From Argyresthia goedartella (taxonomy: Eukaryota; Arthropoda; Insecta; Lepidoptera; Argyresthiidae), in the NCBI GenBank assembly GCA_949825045.1, contig OX463807.1:10999501-11063500 (forward strand): DNA of 64,000 bases, in the 5' to 3' direction. Within the stretch, counting starts at the first letter, position 1, and each line of letters opens with the position of its first letter. The notes beneath the pieces were generated by a model. That model was not told the DNA's origin. It did no database searches and saw only the letters and a program-made list of their open reading frames with translations. The translations under genes were made by a program, and so were the position numbers. Below, in pieces: positions 1 through 13,400 of the stretch.

Positions 1-118
1 GATATTATTTACTATGCGGCAAAATATTTGTGACAGAACTTATGGACCGACTAGGTATATAATCTCCGTTCGTTTACGGGAATTTTTACGTTTTGTTATT
101 ATTGTTATACATCATATT

Positions 119-378
119 GACGACCCGAATGGCCGAGTCGGCAGTGACCCTACCTACGAAGCCAAGGGTCCCGGGTTCGAGTCCCGGTGGGGCCAAATAT
201 TTGTTTGATGAGAACGGATGTTTGTACTCTAGTCATGGTTGTTTATCTATCTAAGTATAATATTTATCTATATAAGTATGTGTATCGTTGTCTAGTACCC
301 AAGACACAGGGAATCCTAGTTTGGGGCTAGATCAATGTGTGTAAATAGTGTCCAAGGGTATTACAAGGGTATTATAGA
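119..378 (+). mobile_element. SINE family 1 (tRNA-derived)
   Basis: The tRNA-like head has an A-box region (GGCCGAGTCGGCAGTGACCC) and a B-box (GGGTTCGAGTCCCGG), then a body with TTTGTTTGATGAGAACGGATG and CAGGGAATCCTAGTTTGGGG. Further copies are at 3160 (+), 21683 (-) and 52084 (+). Confidence 0.85.
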
Positions 379-801
379 ACAATACGTAAAAGGAGATTGA
401 CGAATAGCGTCGTCCCTTATACTTCGCGGTCTTCGTGGCTAATTTGACGTTGAGTTCGTTACTCACTCAAATACGCGCACTGTCAGCCGTAATGAGAAGA
501 AAGCCTTATAGGTATGTCATTTTTTCCACCAAGTAACTATTAGAATATTACATTCTTACAAAATATCACACGATGATCCTTGCGGGCGCCACGGCCGGAA
601 GGTTTAACACTCTTTCCCATCATTACATACATGACCTTGGGGATTTTATCTGAGATTATCAGCCCCCCACGAGCTGTCATTTAAAGTGACTGTGATTTGA
701 ATTTCAATAGAATCGGGATATGACTAAAGATACAGAATCGAGTTACAGATTATAGCGGGGCGTCCATTAATTTCGAGAGGATTTTTTGACGATTTTGTGG
801 A
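379..801. other. No gene recognised
   Basis: Non-coding sequence downstream of gene A. No conserved ORF, repeat partner or RNA gene was recognised. Confidence 0.5.
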
Positions 802-907
802 GGCAGTCGACAGAAGCCCTAAAACATGTTGAACGCAGTCGTTTTATTGCGCGTCGACGGCTGACACCGACCGGTGTCGACACGTTTTAAGGCTGCTGTC
901 AAATGCC
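802..907. repeat. Short inverted-repeat element
   Basis: Imperfect 24-bp inverted ends at 802-825 and 884-907 (GGCAGTCGACAGAAGCCCTA and its partner) flank a centre with the near-palindrome GACACCGACCGGTGTC. It looks like a small MITE or hairpin. No target duplication was identified. Confidence 0.5.
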
Positions 908-1261
908 GCCGACGCACATGCTGCTCGTGTGTTTGTACTCTCAATAATAATCACTGTATAAAGGGTGTCAGAGAAATATGGTGACGAAATTAAAGGGGCT
1001 ATTGCTTAAAAACAACATTCTGAACAATATTTACTTCTGCAGACTCGTTTTGGGAGAATGACCAAGCAATTTAAACAGATAAGTGAGTATGGAATATGGA
1101 AGTATGCAATGTTGTTTTGCTCACAGAGCGTGGCAAACTCATGGCTTGCGTAAAGAATGTTGTTGCGAATATGCCGCGAAGGAATCCACTACACCCTGAA
1201 TTAACCAAGACAAGTGTCACAAAAAATACATCTTTCATCAATATCAGTTGATTCGCAGATT
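908..1261. other. 3' flank of gene A
   Basis: This should hold the 3' UTR of gene A on the minus strand. No clear polyadenylation signal close to the stop was picked out and no repeat was recognised. Confidence 0.4.
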
Positions 1262-1433
1262 TCAGTTATCAATTAGGACAAAAGCACAACAGCTGGGCAG
1301 CGTTATAGGTGTCGGCACCATCCTCCCTCTGTCATCGAGGGCGTACAGATACCGGATCATAAACTCTTGTTTACAGCCGATCTTGTAACCAAACTTGGCA
1401 TCTATGTACTGGGATAGATCGGTGTCCATGGCG
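1262..1433 (-). CDS. Gene A exon 6, C-terminal knot and stop
   Basis: 172 bp from the acceptor TTTATTTCAG to a TGA stop at 1262-1264. It encodes GYKIGCKQEFMIRYLYALDD and ends LPSCCAFVLIDN. The CKQ and SCC positions fit the family. The usual final C-x-C is CAF here, and no cysteine stands seven residues after VEIC. Confidence 0.9.
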
Positions 1434-4400
1434 CTGAAATAAAGAGGAATTTTTAATTTGAAGTTCATTAGGCATACTACTCACAAGTCCCAACGCCTGG
1501 CACCTATTGTTATGTATTGTTTCCACGTGTACTTCTTGTACACTTGTTCTTGAGTCCTTTAGAATCTTGAATCTAAAATAAGGTAGAATTGTAGTATTTA
1601 TGAAGACGACACGCGATAGGCGACACGCCTCTTCATGTACGTGGTCGTAGGTTTAATTAAATTAACGTAAATTAGGTAGGATTTCAGACTAACAGGAAAA
1701 TAAATAGAGGTCGTTTTGCAATTAAACTCTATCGAGAAAATTTCATCCAATCGCGTTTTCCTTTCCAATCCGTGAGAATCTTAATTAAATACTATCTTAA
1801 TCAAATAACGTTAACCCAAAATTCAAAACTGTAGATGACTTTATAGTGAAGTAAATTGATTCGAAAAAAAACCCATATTTTTGATCATCTTAAGCGGAAC
1901 ATTTATAGCAGTAATTTGCGCATTTTGAGCTACAAGCCAGGGGCGCAGAGTGCCTTTGGCAGATGTTAGACATGATAACTCCGTGACAATCACAGGCATC
2001 AAAACATCCCTACATTCATTGTTGGATATCACAATTGCAACTCAACTGTTGCTCGAACGAAGGATAACCTAGATAAATGATAATGTCTGAAACCTCGGGA
2101 TGTGCACGTGTGGGACTGAACATACAAAGAACCACCTAAAGCTTACCCGGAAGGTCCTAATTGTCACGAGGAGGATTTTATAGGAGCAGCAGCAAATGCC
2201 ATAGCGGTGGAGGAAAACAAAACATGAATTTTAATTGGCAACAAATATAATGATCACCAAAATATTTTTTTCCTACCCAAAATGGATAAATGAACACCAA
2301 AAGTTGAAAAAAAATATCAGGGCAAAATATTGCGGTAGCTTAGGTGAAGGGTAAAGGGGATGAGCGAAGCGAATCCCCCTTTATCCTTCGTGTTAGGTTG
2401 AACATGTAAGAATAAGAATAATGAATTTTCTAATATTTTTTTTTTTTTATGGATGATTTAGTGTTCATTCTTCAACTTTAGTAACTGCAGGGGTTTATTT
2501 ATTAATTCGATTTAATGATTTATTAGTATATAGATTTATTTTAAAATCTTATTATTGTTATCGGGTTTAACAATAATAATGGCTGGGATTATAAACTTAA
2601 GTACACAAAACATAAAAAGAAGTTTGGTGATCATTTATCCAAACACAATTTGGTGGACATTTATCCATTCTGGCAGTCATTTCGAATTTATTGGTAGTAA
2701 AATAGGTGCATTTTTGGTAATCGTTTAAACACAAGCCATTTTAATTCTCTGTTGAAATGAAGGAGAAAATCAATTGGTTCCAAATTTAAGGTTTTGTCTG
2801 AAAAATTTGAATACGATTGAAGGTGAAGTTCGTGAGAAAGAAAATAAAATGTCTGCTTACTGGCAAATTTCGACTCGCACACCCTGCAGGGCTTCCTTCT
2901 GGTTAACGATGAACCTCCAAATCCCATCCTTATCTGGTGCAGCCTTCGGTATGGCTACCTGAAATAAGGCAATAATCACTTATTTCCAAATATTCTATAT
3001 TTTACCACAACGCTTTCTGATTTTACTGCCGGGAAAAGGCCCGCAAGATAGCCCACATATCATCAGAAAGAGACTATGTTGATACTGGCATAAAATGTTA
3101 AAATAATCACTACAGCAAACTTTCGATGTTTAATGAAGCCAAGATTTACTTTCATTGTTGACGCGAATGGCCGAGTCGGCAGTGACCCTGCCTACGAAGC
3201 TAAGGGTCCCGGGTTCGAGTCCGGGGGGGCAAATGTTTGTGCCCTAGTCATGGTTGTTTATCTATATAAGTATTATATTTATCTATTTAAGTATGTGTAT
3301 CGTTGTCTAGTACCCAAGATACAGGGAATCCTAGTTTGGGCTAGGTCAGTGAGTGTAAATAGGGTCCAAGGTATATTACTATTGCATTTATTATACTTAT
3401 TTATCGGAGCAGCGTTGATGTCTTTTGTATGAAACCCAGGGAACTTCTACTTGCTGTGTTGGGTTATATCTAGTGATGCAACAAATACTACTTTTACGAA
3501 TACGAATACGAATATCAAACCTTGTATTCGGTGAATACGAATACGAATACGAATATTTCGCCATGGTAATAAAAGACTAATTTATTTGATGAATTTCTAT
3601 TCTCCTAATAATTAAAATTTACAATAGGCATATTTTTATTTAAAAAACATAAATTTTGTAGATTTTCTGGTTTTAGGAGATTTTTTTTTTTCAGTCTAAA
3701 TGTTTCCAGCTGTTTAAAAAAGTCTTTCCGAGGCGACTGAACATGGCTTCAGTGAAAAATACTTTTGGGCGAGTTTTTTCAGACTTGGAAAATGGACATC
3801 TTCTCGCCAAAAGGCCACTGGATCGTCGTATTTTTACGTGCCGACGACCGACGCGCGTATTCGCCGAATACGAATATTTGGTAAATGTCTATTATTCGAC
3901 GAATACGAATATTTTTATTCGTCTTCGTTGCATCACTAGTTATATATCTCGCTTCCGCGTTAGTAAATTTGTTACAATATTGAATAATAACAAATTGGAT
4001 ACCTTTTCAATAGCTCTGCACACTTTCTGCTCACTGGAACCGAGTCTACTCGCAATCACCGGTACTATCTCGTCGCTTTTGAACTGCTCTATGGTGTCAC
4101 CCAACTGTAGAAATAACGTTTAATTAAACATATCAATATAGCGTTAAGCCTTTTCCCATACGGAGTGGCAGAGACGCTGATGCGCCCGCCTCAGCCAGTT
4201 ATTCAATAATCCATTTTGCGTGACAGGGGATAGCCCATCGCCGAAGCTATCGAGATATGAAGTTTTCCTCACGATGTTTTCCGTCACCGTTAGAACTTCC
4301 GCATAATGTATTGTGTAGCGGGAAGTATTTGAAATGGGAATTGGATGAATTGTAGTCAACGACCTCTGTGGCGCAGCGGCTGTGGCTCTGCCTACCATGC

Positions 4401-7400
4401 GGGAGGTACCGGATTCGATCCCCGGCTGGGGGTAAAGAAAAAAAAACCGGTCTTGGAAGTTCATATGAGTGTGACGTCGCTGTTTCTGGTTCCCAGTGGG
4501 GGCCAGAAGCGATGCATGTGCCTTTATATAAATGTTTTAAATGTGTATATTTTTTCAACGCCCCAAGGCATCCAACGATGCTAGTTCCCCGTTATAGGTT
4601 TTCCATTTATTACCATGGCATGAGGTTCTAAATCGCGAAGCCTCAAAACAAGGAGCTTTGAGAAGTTAAACTTGGATGAAATTAAGCAACTCGGTTGCCT
4701 GCACTAAAACTCGATCGAGCTAACTTCACAGCGTATATGTATTGTTGCTTAGGTGCTGCGACAACGAAGCGGGGACGCTCCGTAGTTCCGCATACAAATC
4801 TGAACGACATGCCACACGGGTGGTGCCGCTGCGTTGTCGTCGTGATGCGCCCTCAACGGGGAAGAGGCCCTGGAGCTCTATTTTTGAATCACTCGCGCCG
4901 TGGCGAGCGCTCGCCAAGCGCAACGATTGGTTCATATCACTCCACGTAACTAAGCTCCACCAATCGTGTCGCTTGGAAAGCGCTCGCTTCCGAGGCGAGT
5001 GATTCAAAAATAGAGCTCCTGGCCCTGAGACGAGGCGGGGGGTGCTGCGATGCGACAAAACGCGACCGAGCGACAACGCAGTGTAGCGCAACGCAGTGTT
5101 ATAGGTTTTTTTTTTTTTTAAATGTCAGAGTCCACTTAAGAGCTTATCTTCCAATGAATGGCATTGTTATCTATTGTTAAGTTCGACCGCTAATTAGCAG
5201 TGCACCACGAAACCCATACACAACAAAATATTTTATGTTATTAGCAACTTTAACACCTAAACAAAAAGGCTCAAATTTGGACGGCAACGCATTCCAGATA
5301 GTACTTTTTGAAAATGAAAGCGGCAGCAAGGTACATGTGTGGTACCGGGTGAAACTAAGGTTTTTACATAATTATATATGCTTGTTATTAATAACAAGCT
5401 TGTTTTTAAAAACAGCATTTAAGTTTTAAAAAGTTTATTTGTCTGTTTGAAACTTTCACGTAAGACACATTTGTTGTTAATTAAATAACTATGTTTACTT
5501 ATACTTATATAATTCCAAAAAAAAACAGTAAGTACCTAGAAAAAAAAATATGGCTGAAATCTACGGTAATTATTGAATTTACATTTTTTTTAAATGAAAC
5601 AGTATATATAATTCAAAATAAACGTAGTTTACTTAGTCCTCGGAATGTGATTCGACAGATTTATCGTCACTATCGATGTCTGTAACTTCAATGATTATCG
5701 CAGGATGGCTATGATTTCGGGCCATTGAATTTTCTATGTTTTGGAGTTGACTACAACAATTATTCCAATGACTATTTGTAACATTGATGAAATTTCTAAT
5801 AATTTGAAGTACTAAACTTAGGATTATTATTTACATTTCTTTTTAAATTACTCCACATGAGTTCAATCGGATTAAAAATTCAATACGGTGGTAACCTTAA
5901 GACTTCGCACTTCCCGACCTTTGCTGCCTCGTCAAGATACGTAGGCGGTCCCAAAAGTAGCCGACCTGGCATATAAATAGCAATACTGGCTGATTTTTAT
6001 TTTTTTAATTCCAAAGTGCGAATCTTTTGACCCGTAAATTTGAAAAAGGAGAATTTTCTTTTGTTTCATAGACATTAATCAAAATTGATCTGAGTGATTT
6101 TGCAAACATTGACAAAATTGGTCATCGATATGTCATTCAATACTTTCATTTGAAAGATTTAAGTCCAACCCATGTTGAAGTTGAGCTGGATTCTGCTCTG
6201 GGAGAGTCTGCTCCTCCATTCAAAGCTATAAAATATTGGGTCAACTAGTTCAAAAGAGGTCGAACGAGCTCTTCCATTTTTTTTTGTTTCAAGTGGCTTT
6301 TGTTGGTTTTCCTTTTTTTAAGTATTTCAATAGTCTCTATGTTTATTTTTGTCAATTCCGATGTGCCTTTCAAAGCTCCATATGGACCAATTTCTTCTCG
6401 AACTACATTATAAAACAATTTCTTGAGCAGCTAATGCGTTTTCCGCAATTTTTCACTATTGGCAATATGGGCGGGTTATGAAGGTGATGTTACAGCTTCG
6501 TTATTTTCTCAAGGGCGGAACATTTCTGTACCTCTTATTCCCGCTAAATCAAAGTCCGTAAACACAGCCGGGGTCGTCATTGAGCACACTTTTCACAAAA
6601 ATCCAAATAGTAAGCAATCAAAATCCAATAAACGTAGGCCAGGGTCAAATTTATGAAATATCCAGAATAAAACACAGAGAAGTATACGATGTCGAAACTA
6701 GGTAGCGACTGAGACCTGTATCACCTGTAATTGACACACAAAATAATACCTGGCTGCCACTTACAATTTCAAAAAGTACTATCTGGAATGCGTTGCCGTT
6801 CTTTGAGCCTTTTTGCTTAGGTGATAAAGTTGCTAATAACATAAAATATTTTGTTGTTAATGCGTTGCGTTGTGCACTGCTAATTAGCGGTCGAACTTAA
6901 CAATGTCATTCATTGGAAGATAAGCTCTTAAGTGGATTCCGAAATTTTTAAAATTTTCTACTATATATGAAATGACACACGCTTACCTACCTCACCCCAA
7001 ACCTACGGTAGTTAAGTTGAGTAAAAACGTCACGGTGGCGCCGCCGCTATCGGACGTGAGTGCTGGCGGAGACTCTACTACTACTCATATGCAAATAGCT
7101 GCCACGTCGTTTCGCAAAAAGACACTTCCAAAATATACGAGCAGCCAATTATATTTAATTAATATCTAATATTAGTTTATGTGACTGATACATAATGGAG
7201 GGCACCAATACTCGAGAGTGGGTTTATGAAAAGAGCCGAAGACGAATTTCATAATAATATCACTCGAGATTTTAATGCCTAATGTACATTTACATACACT
7301 AGTTTATATACACACATATCATAAGATCTCTTTGATGTGTTCAGGAATCGCAAGTTCGACCGGCATGGTGTGATTGATAATTGCTCTGCACTTGATTAGC

Positions 7401-10400
7401 TTGTTCAGTAGTACCAACATCACAGACAAACTAGGGGCGGAAGGCAGGCGGGCGTCGTCGTTCGAAATTTGAATGTCATAATTTGTCGAAAATCGATACA
7501 TTATGGCCGCCCCTAGTTAGTCTGTGGAAAACAAGTGCAGAGCAATTATCAATGCCACCATGCCGGTCGAAATGCGGTTCCTGGACCCACCAAGGAGAGC
7601 TTTTGTTATGTGTGTAGATAAACTAGTGTATGTAACTGTTCATGATTAGGCATTAAAACACTCGTGTGTTTTTTTTTATAAAATAAAAACACAAAAAGAA
7701 ACAACTACGCGAATAAACCACCCCGGGACATTGCCGAGGCTAAGGTTCCCATGACGCTGGCAGCATCTCCCCGCTGCAAAGCCAGGGAGATCCTTTGCAT
7801 CAGAAATGCCCCAGAGTGGTGTGGTAGTCAAAACCTCTATCCCTTAGACGGCGCCCCAGATCCTTAATAAATATTTTCCCTTGTGTCCCCCAAACCCCAG
7901 TAGTCTCGAGCGCAAGAGGCACAAAGATGTAGTTTCCCGTGAGTGCGGAATACTTAAGGGACTTCTGTCTTGCGGCAGACTCGGCGGCTGCACCAGCGCG
8001 GGCCGCCGTCGACCCAACATGGGAGGCTGCAAAGGTGCAGACGCAGGTCGCATCCCATAGCAGGGAACGTCCTCTCTCCCAAGGTATCAGGGTCAAGCCG
8101 TCCGGACGCTTCCCATCCGACCGGCACACACCTGGCGGCTCCAACACACTACGAAAGTTGGCCGATACCAACGCCCTACGAACGATGTCGTTTATTGCGT
8201 GGTGCCGCGAAAACCTGCCAGAGCTCCTGGTACAATGTAGGCCATGGCGACCCAACTCATTGACCCATGGCCCATAAACGCATCGATGCGGCTGGCAGAT
8301 AGTGCAGCCCAAACGCAAAGCGACTGCCACGCGCAAACTGTCGACGTCCAGGAAAGTCCCCAGCTGGGGAGAAGGCATTGCGTGCAGCCACAACCCCGAG
8401 TCGGACTGACAAACGGCACGCAGGCGCGCCAATTCCGGCCCCGAACTTTGAGCGAGGAGATCATCATGAATGAATTCGCACACGACCTCATCCCAGGAGC
8501 GCTGACTATACAGCTTTTCCGGCAGGTCGCTTCCAGGACTCCGGGCACGCCTTTATTTATCATATAAATCTACACTCGAGTTTTAATGCCCTTCATTATG
8601 TATCAGTCACATAAACTACTATTACAATGCAAATGCTCAAAAAGTGCGTTTGCATAGCAACCAAATCATGCGGAGGTGCCACTTTTCCCCACTAGTGCCT
8701 TTTACTTTTCAGTATTTTCTAGTTTTTAACTCCGTCGTCAGCTCGACTTAAAGTTTTTTTTAGTAATTCAGTAAAGTATTACAAATTAGTCTAGTTCAGA
8801 TTATCATTCATATAAAGGTGCAATAATAAAAATAAAACAATTTTAATGCACTCCATTATGTATCAGTCACATAAACTTCTATTATTGACCAAAATCTAAA
8901 TCTGAATAATAATAATAATACTAATAATCATATATTTCCAGACGTAAAAACCAATATAAACACATGTAATTACTATATATAAAATAATGTCAAATTTCAA
9001 AATAAATGTCAACTTGTAAACCAAATCAGGCAAATCGTTAATACTATAACAAATTCAATTATTAAGGTAGATTTCTAAATTATGCCATCGGTAAGATTTG
9101 AATCTAAGTAACTTTAATATAATTTCAATTTAAATAAAATTTATGTAATGAAAATTGAAATTAATGAATAATTAAATTAGATTAAATGAGAATTAGTAAA
9201 ATTTTGATTTGATCAGTATTAGAATTACACATATACGCAGCACTTTCCACAGCACTTTACCCAGTAGTTACCCAGCTGGCGCGTAGTACTTCTGCCAAGT
9301 CCGATGTAGTGGGCTGCCTATCCACTGTCGAGCGGCACACAGGATCGGGTTCGTCCCGAGCGCAGGCGCAGCAGCGCGGCCCAGCCCGGTGCTCAGCCCG
9401 CGGCGAATATCTCGCTGGCGCTGCATCATCGCGGCAGGCCGGCAGCGAACGTCACGCGTTGTTGTATGCGACGCGCATGCGCCACGTCACCTCCACCAAT
9501 CCACTGTGTACACGCTCGTACAGTAGAAAAGGAACAGCTGCCTCTTCAACCCGTCGTTGCGTTGGAACCTCCTGACGAGCTTATTAGCGCGCACAGTGAT
9601 TGCGCGGCGCTGACGCTCGATGTCGGAGTTGTTGGATAGACGGGAGTTGATGATGTGCCCGTGGTATTTTATTTTGTCGACTCGGCGTAGTATACTTCCG
9701 TTCAGATGCAGCGGGATGTCAGCCGACGGAGTGTTGCGAAAGAAAAACCATGCATTCCGACTTATCTGCGTTATAGAGCATATTGTGGTCCTGTGTATAT
9801 TCTCCACATACATACAGCAGCGTTATCATTGCTGTTATCGATCGTGCCAGCTGGACCATATCGTCTGCATAGCAGATGTTGTAAATCATGGTTCCATGCA
9901 TTGAACCTCCTACTTTCCTGGAGAGTTTTTTGTTGAGGTCGTCCATGTATTCGTTGAAGAGCTTTGGTGACATGCAGCCTCCCTGCCTCACTCCGCAGCT
10001 CAGTCCCCTCGGCGGAGAGCACTGTTCCATCTAGCGAGATTGGTTAGGTTGGCACCAATTCTCGAGCATTTTCACTATGCACTCTGGTGTTTGCAGCTTA
10101 TTCCACAACAGCTGGTGTTCCACTCAATCAAAAGCCTTACTCACGTCCACGGAGCATGCATAGATAGATGTTCTTCTGCTCTTGTAGTAGTGGGTGACTT
10201 GTTTCAGTGCATAGACAGCTGACACTGTGGAGTGGGTACTTCTGGAACCCATTTCATTTGGTACAGTATTCAGGTAGCTTTTTTTATTATCTTGCACATA
10301 CAATCGGCAGAGATTTAAATGTTCGTTATATTTTTATTTGGTACATATGTTGCTTTACAAGTCGAGTCAGTCTGAGTGTGTTTGGGAGGTGCCTGGGTGA

Positions 10401-13400
10401 ACATATCCCTGAATTCCTTTGCTATTAGTTTATCGTTTCTTATTCCATTAATGTGGGAAGACGATGTGTTTTTAGGCTTAATTATGTTGTTAGTGCGGTT
10501 CCAAAAGCTTGAAAAATGCTTGTCCTCCATATCCGTTGCTAGTTTATCAAGTAATATTTGATCTTTTGCAAACAGGTCTTTAATGCCTTTTTGAATTGAG
10601 TGCGGGTTTGTTTGCGTCGCTCAGCTGTTTCTCCACTAGCCGGACGGCCTGCCCCGTGCCATAGATGTAGTGCGCGTTTGGATCTGAAGTAATCAATAAC
10701 GCGTTTAATGAAGTATTCGTTTTATTGTTAAGAACGGTTTAGACTAGCTGGTAGTGACCCTGCCTACGAAGCTGACGGTCCTGGGATCGAATACCGGCAA
10801 GGGCAAATATTTGTGTGATGAGCATGAATTTTTTTTTCTTAGTCTTGGATGTTTTTTTATGTGCTTACATAAGTATTTATAATAATAATAAAAGTAGCCC
10901 ATTAATGTCCCCATCCAACCACTACCCACGTAGCAATAGTAGCCGGGACCTACAGATTAACGTGTCATCCGAACACTGAACGTCCGATAATGTACTTAAG
11001 ATAAATTAATTATCTCATTGGTACATGGAGGAGGATTCGAAACTGCATCTCCTGTGTAAGAAGCAAGCGTGAAATCCATTAGACCACGGAGCTCTTATCG
11101 GATAAGTACTTATCTCTATTATATATATCGTCGTGTAGTACCCATAGTCCCCCGTCGTGTAGTAGCCTTGTTGAGCTTACTAGGGGCCTAGTTCGATTTG
11201 TGTAAGATTTTCCTCTGATATTTATTTATTATTGTGCCTTTAAATGAATTATAATCTGAACTAGACTAATTTGTAATACTTTACTGAATTACTAAAAAAA
11301 ACTTTTAGTCGAGCTGACGACGGAGTTAAAAACTAGAAAATACTGAAAAGTAAAAGGCACTAGTGGGAAAAAGTAGCACCTCCGCACGTTTTGGTTGCTA
11401 AGCAAACGCACTTTTTGAGCTATTGCATTGTAATAGTAGTTTATGTGACTGATACATAACGAAGGGCATTAAAACGCGAGTGTGGGTTTATATAATAAAT
11501 AATATTCATACGAGATTTTTAATGCCTAATTATGTGCATTACTAGTTTATCTACACACATATCATAAGCTCTCTTTGATGTGTTCAGAAACCGCATGTTC
11601 GACCGGCATTGTCGCATTGATCATTGCTCTGCACTTGTTTGGCTTGATCAGTAGTACAAACTTCACAGACAAACTAGGGGCGGCATGCGGGCGGGCGGCG
11701 GCATTCGAAATTTGAATGATTAAATATGTCAAATCAAATCAAATATTTATTTATTCAAAGAAAATAAATAGAAAACGTTTACAATATTTGAGGCCCTTAG
11801 CTAAAATGTGACACATGATAATTGAGTCATCTGAGCCTGAGCTAGGTGTAAACCTGTATTTCAGACTACAGTGCTCTTCCCATAAAATATATATAAAGCT
11901 AATTTAAGTTACACGGACACTTTTTTATACAAAATTACTGACTAATACTGACTAAAGACAAAGTTATAAAAATATGAAAAAAATGGGTGTGTGGGTGAGT
12001 GGGTGAGCCTCTCTATGTGTAGTATGTGTATGAGTGAGTGTGTGTGAGAGGGTGTGTGAGGTAATAAAAATAATAATAAAACAACGTTACTATGTCAATA
12101 TGGTGTACAAGTCAGATTAATATAAAATATGCGTTATATTTTTTTTTTTTTTTTAACAGATGAATTGATGAACTGCCTTGTGCACCTTTATGAAGGTAGC
12201 TAGGTAGTTATGATCAGTAGGTCCTCCGTTTTGTCATAATTAAGTAATTGCAATGTTTTATAGACAATCTTTTTAAGTTTATAGTTGGTGAGGGAATAAA
12301 TATTAGCTATTCCATTAATTCTATTATATATGAAAGGACCGAGGAAGCAGAAGAATTTATGGGCAAAGGATGTTCGGAATAATGTATAATCCAAACAGAC
12401 TCTATCCTTCCGCCGTCTGGTCAGCAGATAGGGGCTATATGTTAAATAAGAATGCTGTTTTAAGACAGTGTGATACATAAATAGTTGCCTGACCGTAAGT
12501 ACGTCACAAGAATTATGAAGGAGATCATATCGAAATGTATGTATCAATATTCAGACAAGAAATGTGTTTTTACCAAGAATTATATCATTATGCTGGTCAT
12601 AACGTGCGGTTTTCGGACGCAGTAAAGAGGTTTTATGATACTTGTGTAGATAAAACATATTAAGTTATGTTGTTCTTTCTGCTCCGACGAACGGTTTAGC
12701 CTAGCGGGTAGTGACCCTGCCTTCGAAGCTGACGGTCCTGGGTTCGAATCCCATTAAGGGCAAATATTTGTGTGATGAGTATGAATATTTGTTTCTTAGT
12801 ATTGGATGTTTTCTATGTATATACATAAGTATTTAATTCTATTAAAGATATCGTCGTCTAGTAACACAAGCTTCATTGAGCTTACTATGGGCCTATAATT
12901 CGATTTGTGTTAGATTGTCCTCTAATATTTATTTATTATTGCTATGATTGTTCCTTTGATATGAATGAAAATCTGCACTTAACTAATTTGCAAAACTTTA
13001 CTCCATTACTAAAACAATCTTTGAGTTGGGTTGACGACGGAGTAAAAAACTATAAAAAATACTGGAAAGTAAAAAGCACTTTCTATGAAAAGCTTATCAA
13101 CTACTTTTGATGCTGACTGTTTAGTGTTAAGGTGTTCGCTGACTTACACGACCCCGCACCAAATCAGAAAAAAATATTCTTTCAAATATGGATTTTAGGT
13201 GATGCTCTGAGTTATGTCAACAATGTGAAGTGAACCAAAGGGGCACAACCTAAAACCCATATTTGAATGAACATGTTTTGCCGGGTGGAAGCAGGGTCGT
13301 ATAAGTCAGTTAAGACCTTTAGACTATATTAAAGATCCGACAGTGTGAGTTTCTAAGCTTATGCATTTAGAAACTCACACTGTAGCATCTTGCGTGTAAA

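Noticed and set aside
119..200. tRNA gene
   Set aside because: A- and B-boxes are present, but there is no cloverleaf with a proper acceptor stem, and the same head with a SINE body recurs at four loci.
7939..8567. Plus-strand ORFs of 97-112 aa
   Set aside because: Shadows of the minus-strand endonuclease-type retroelement fragment.
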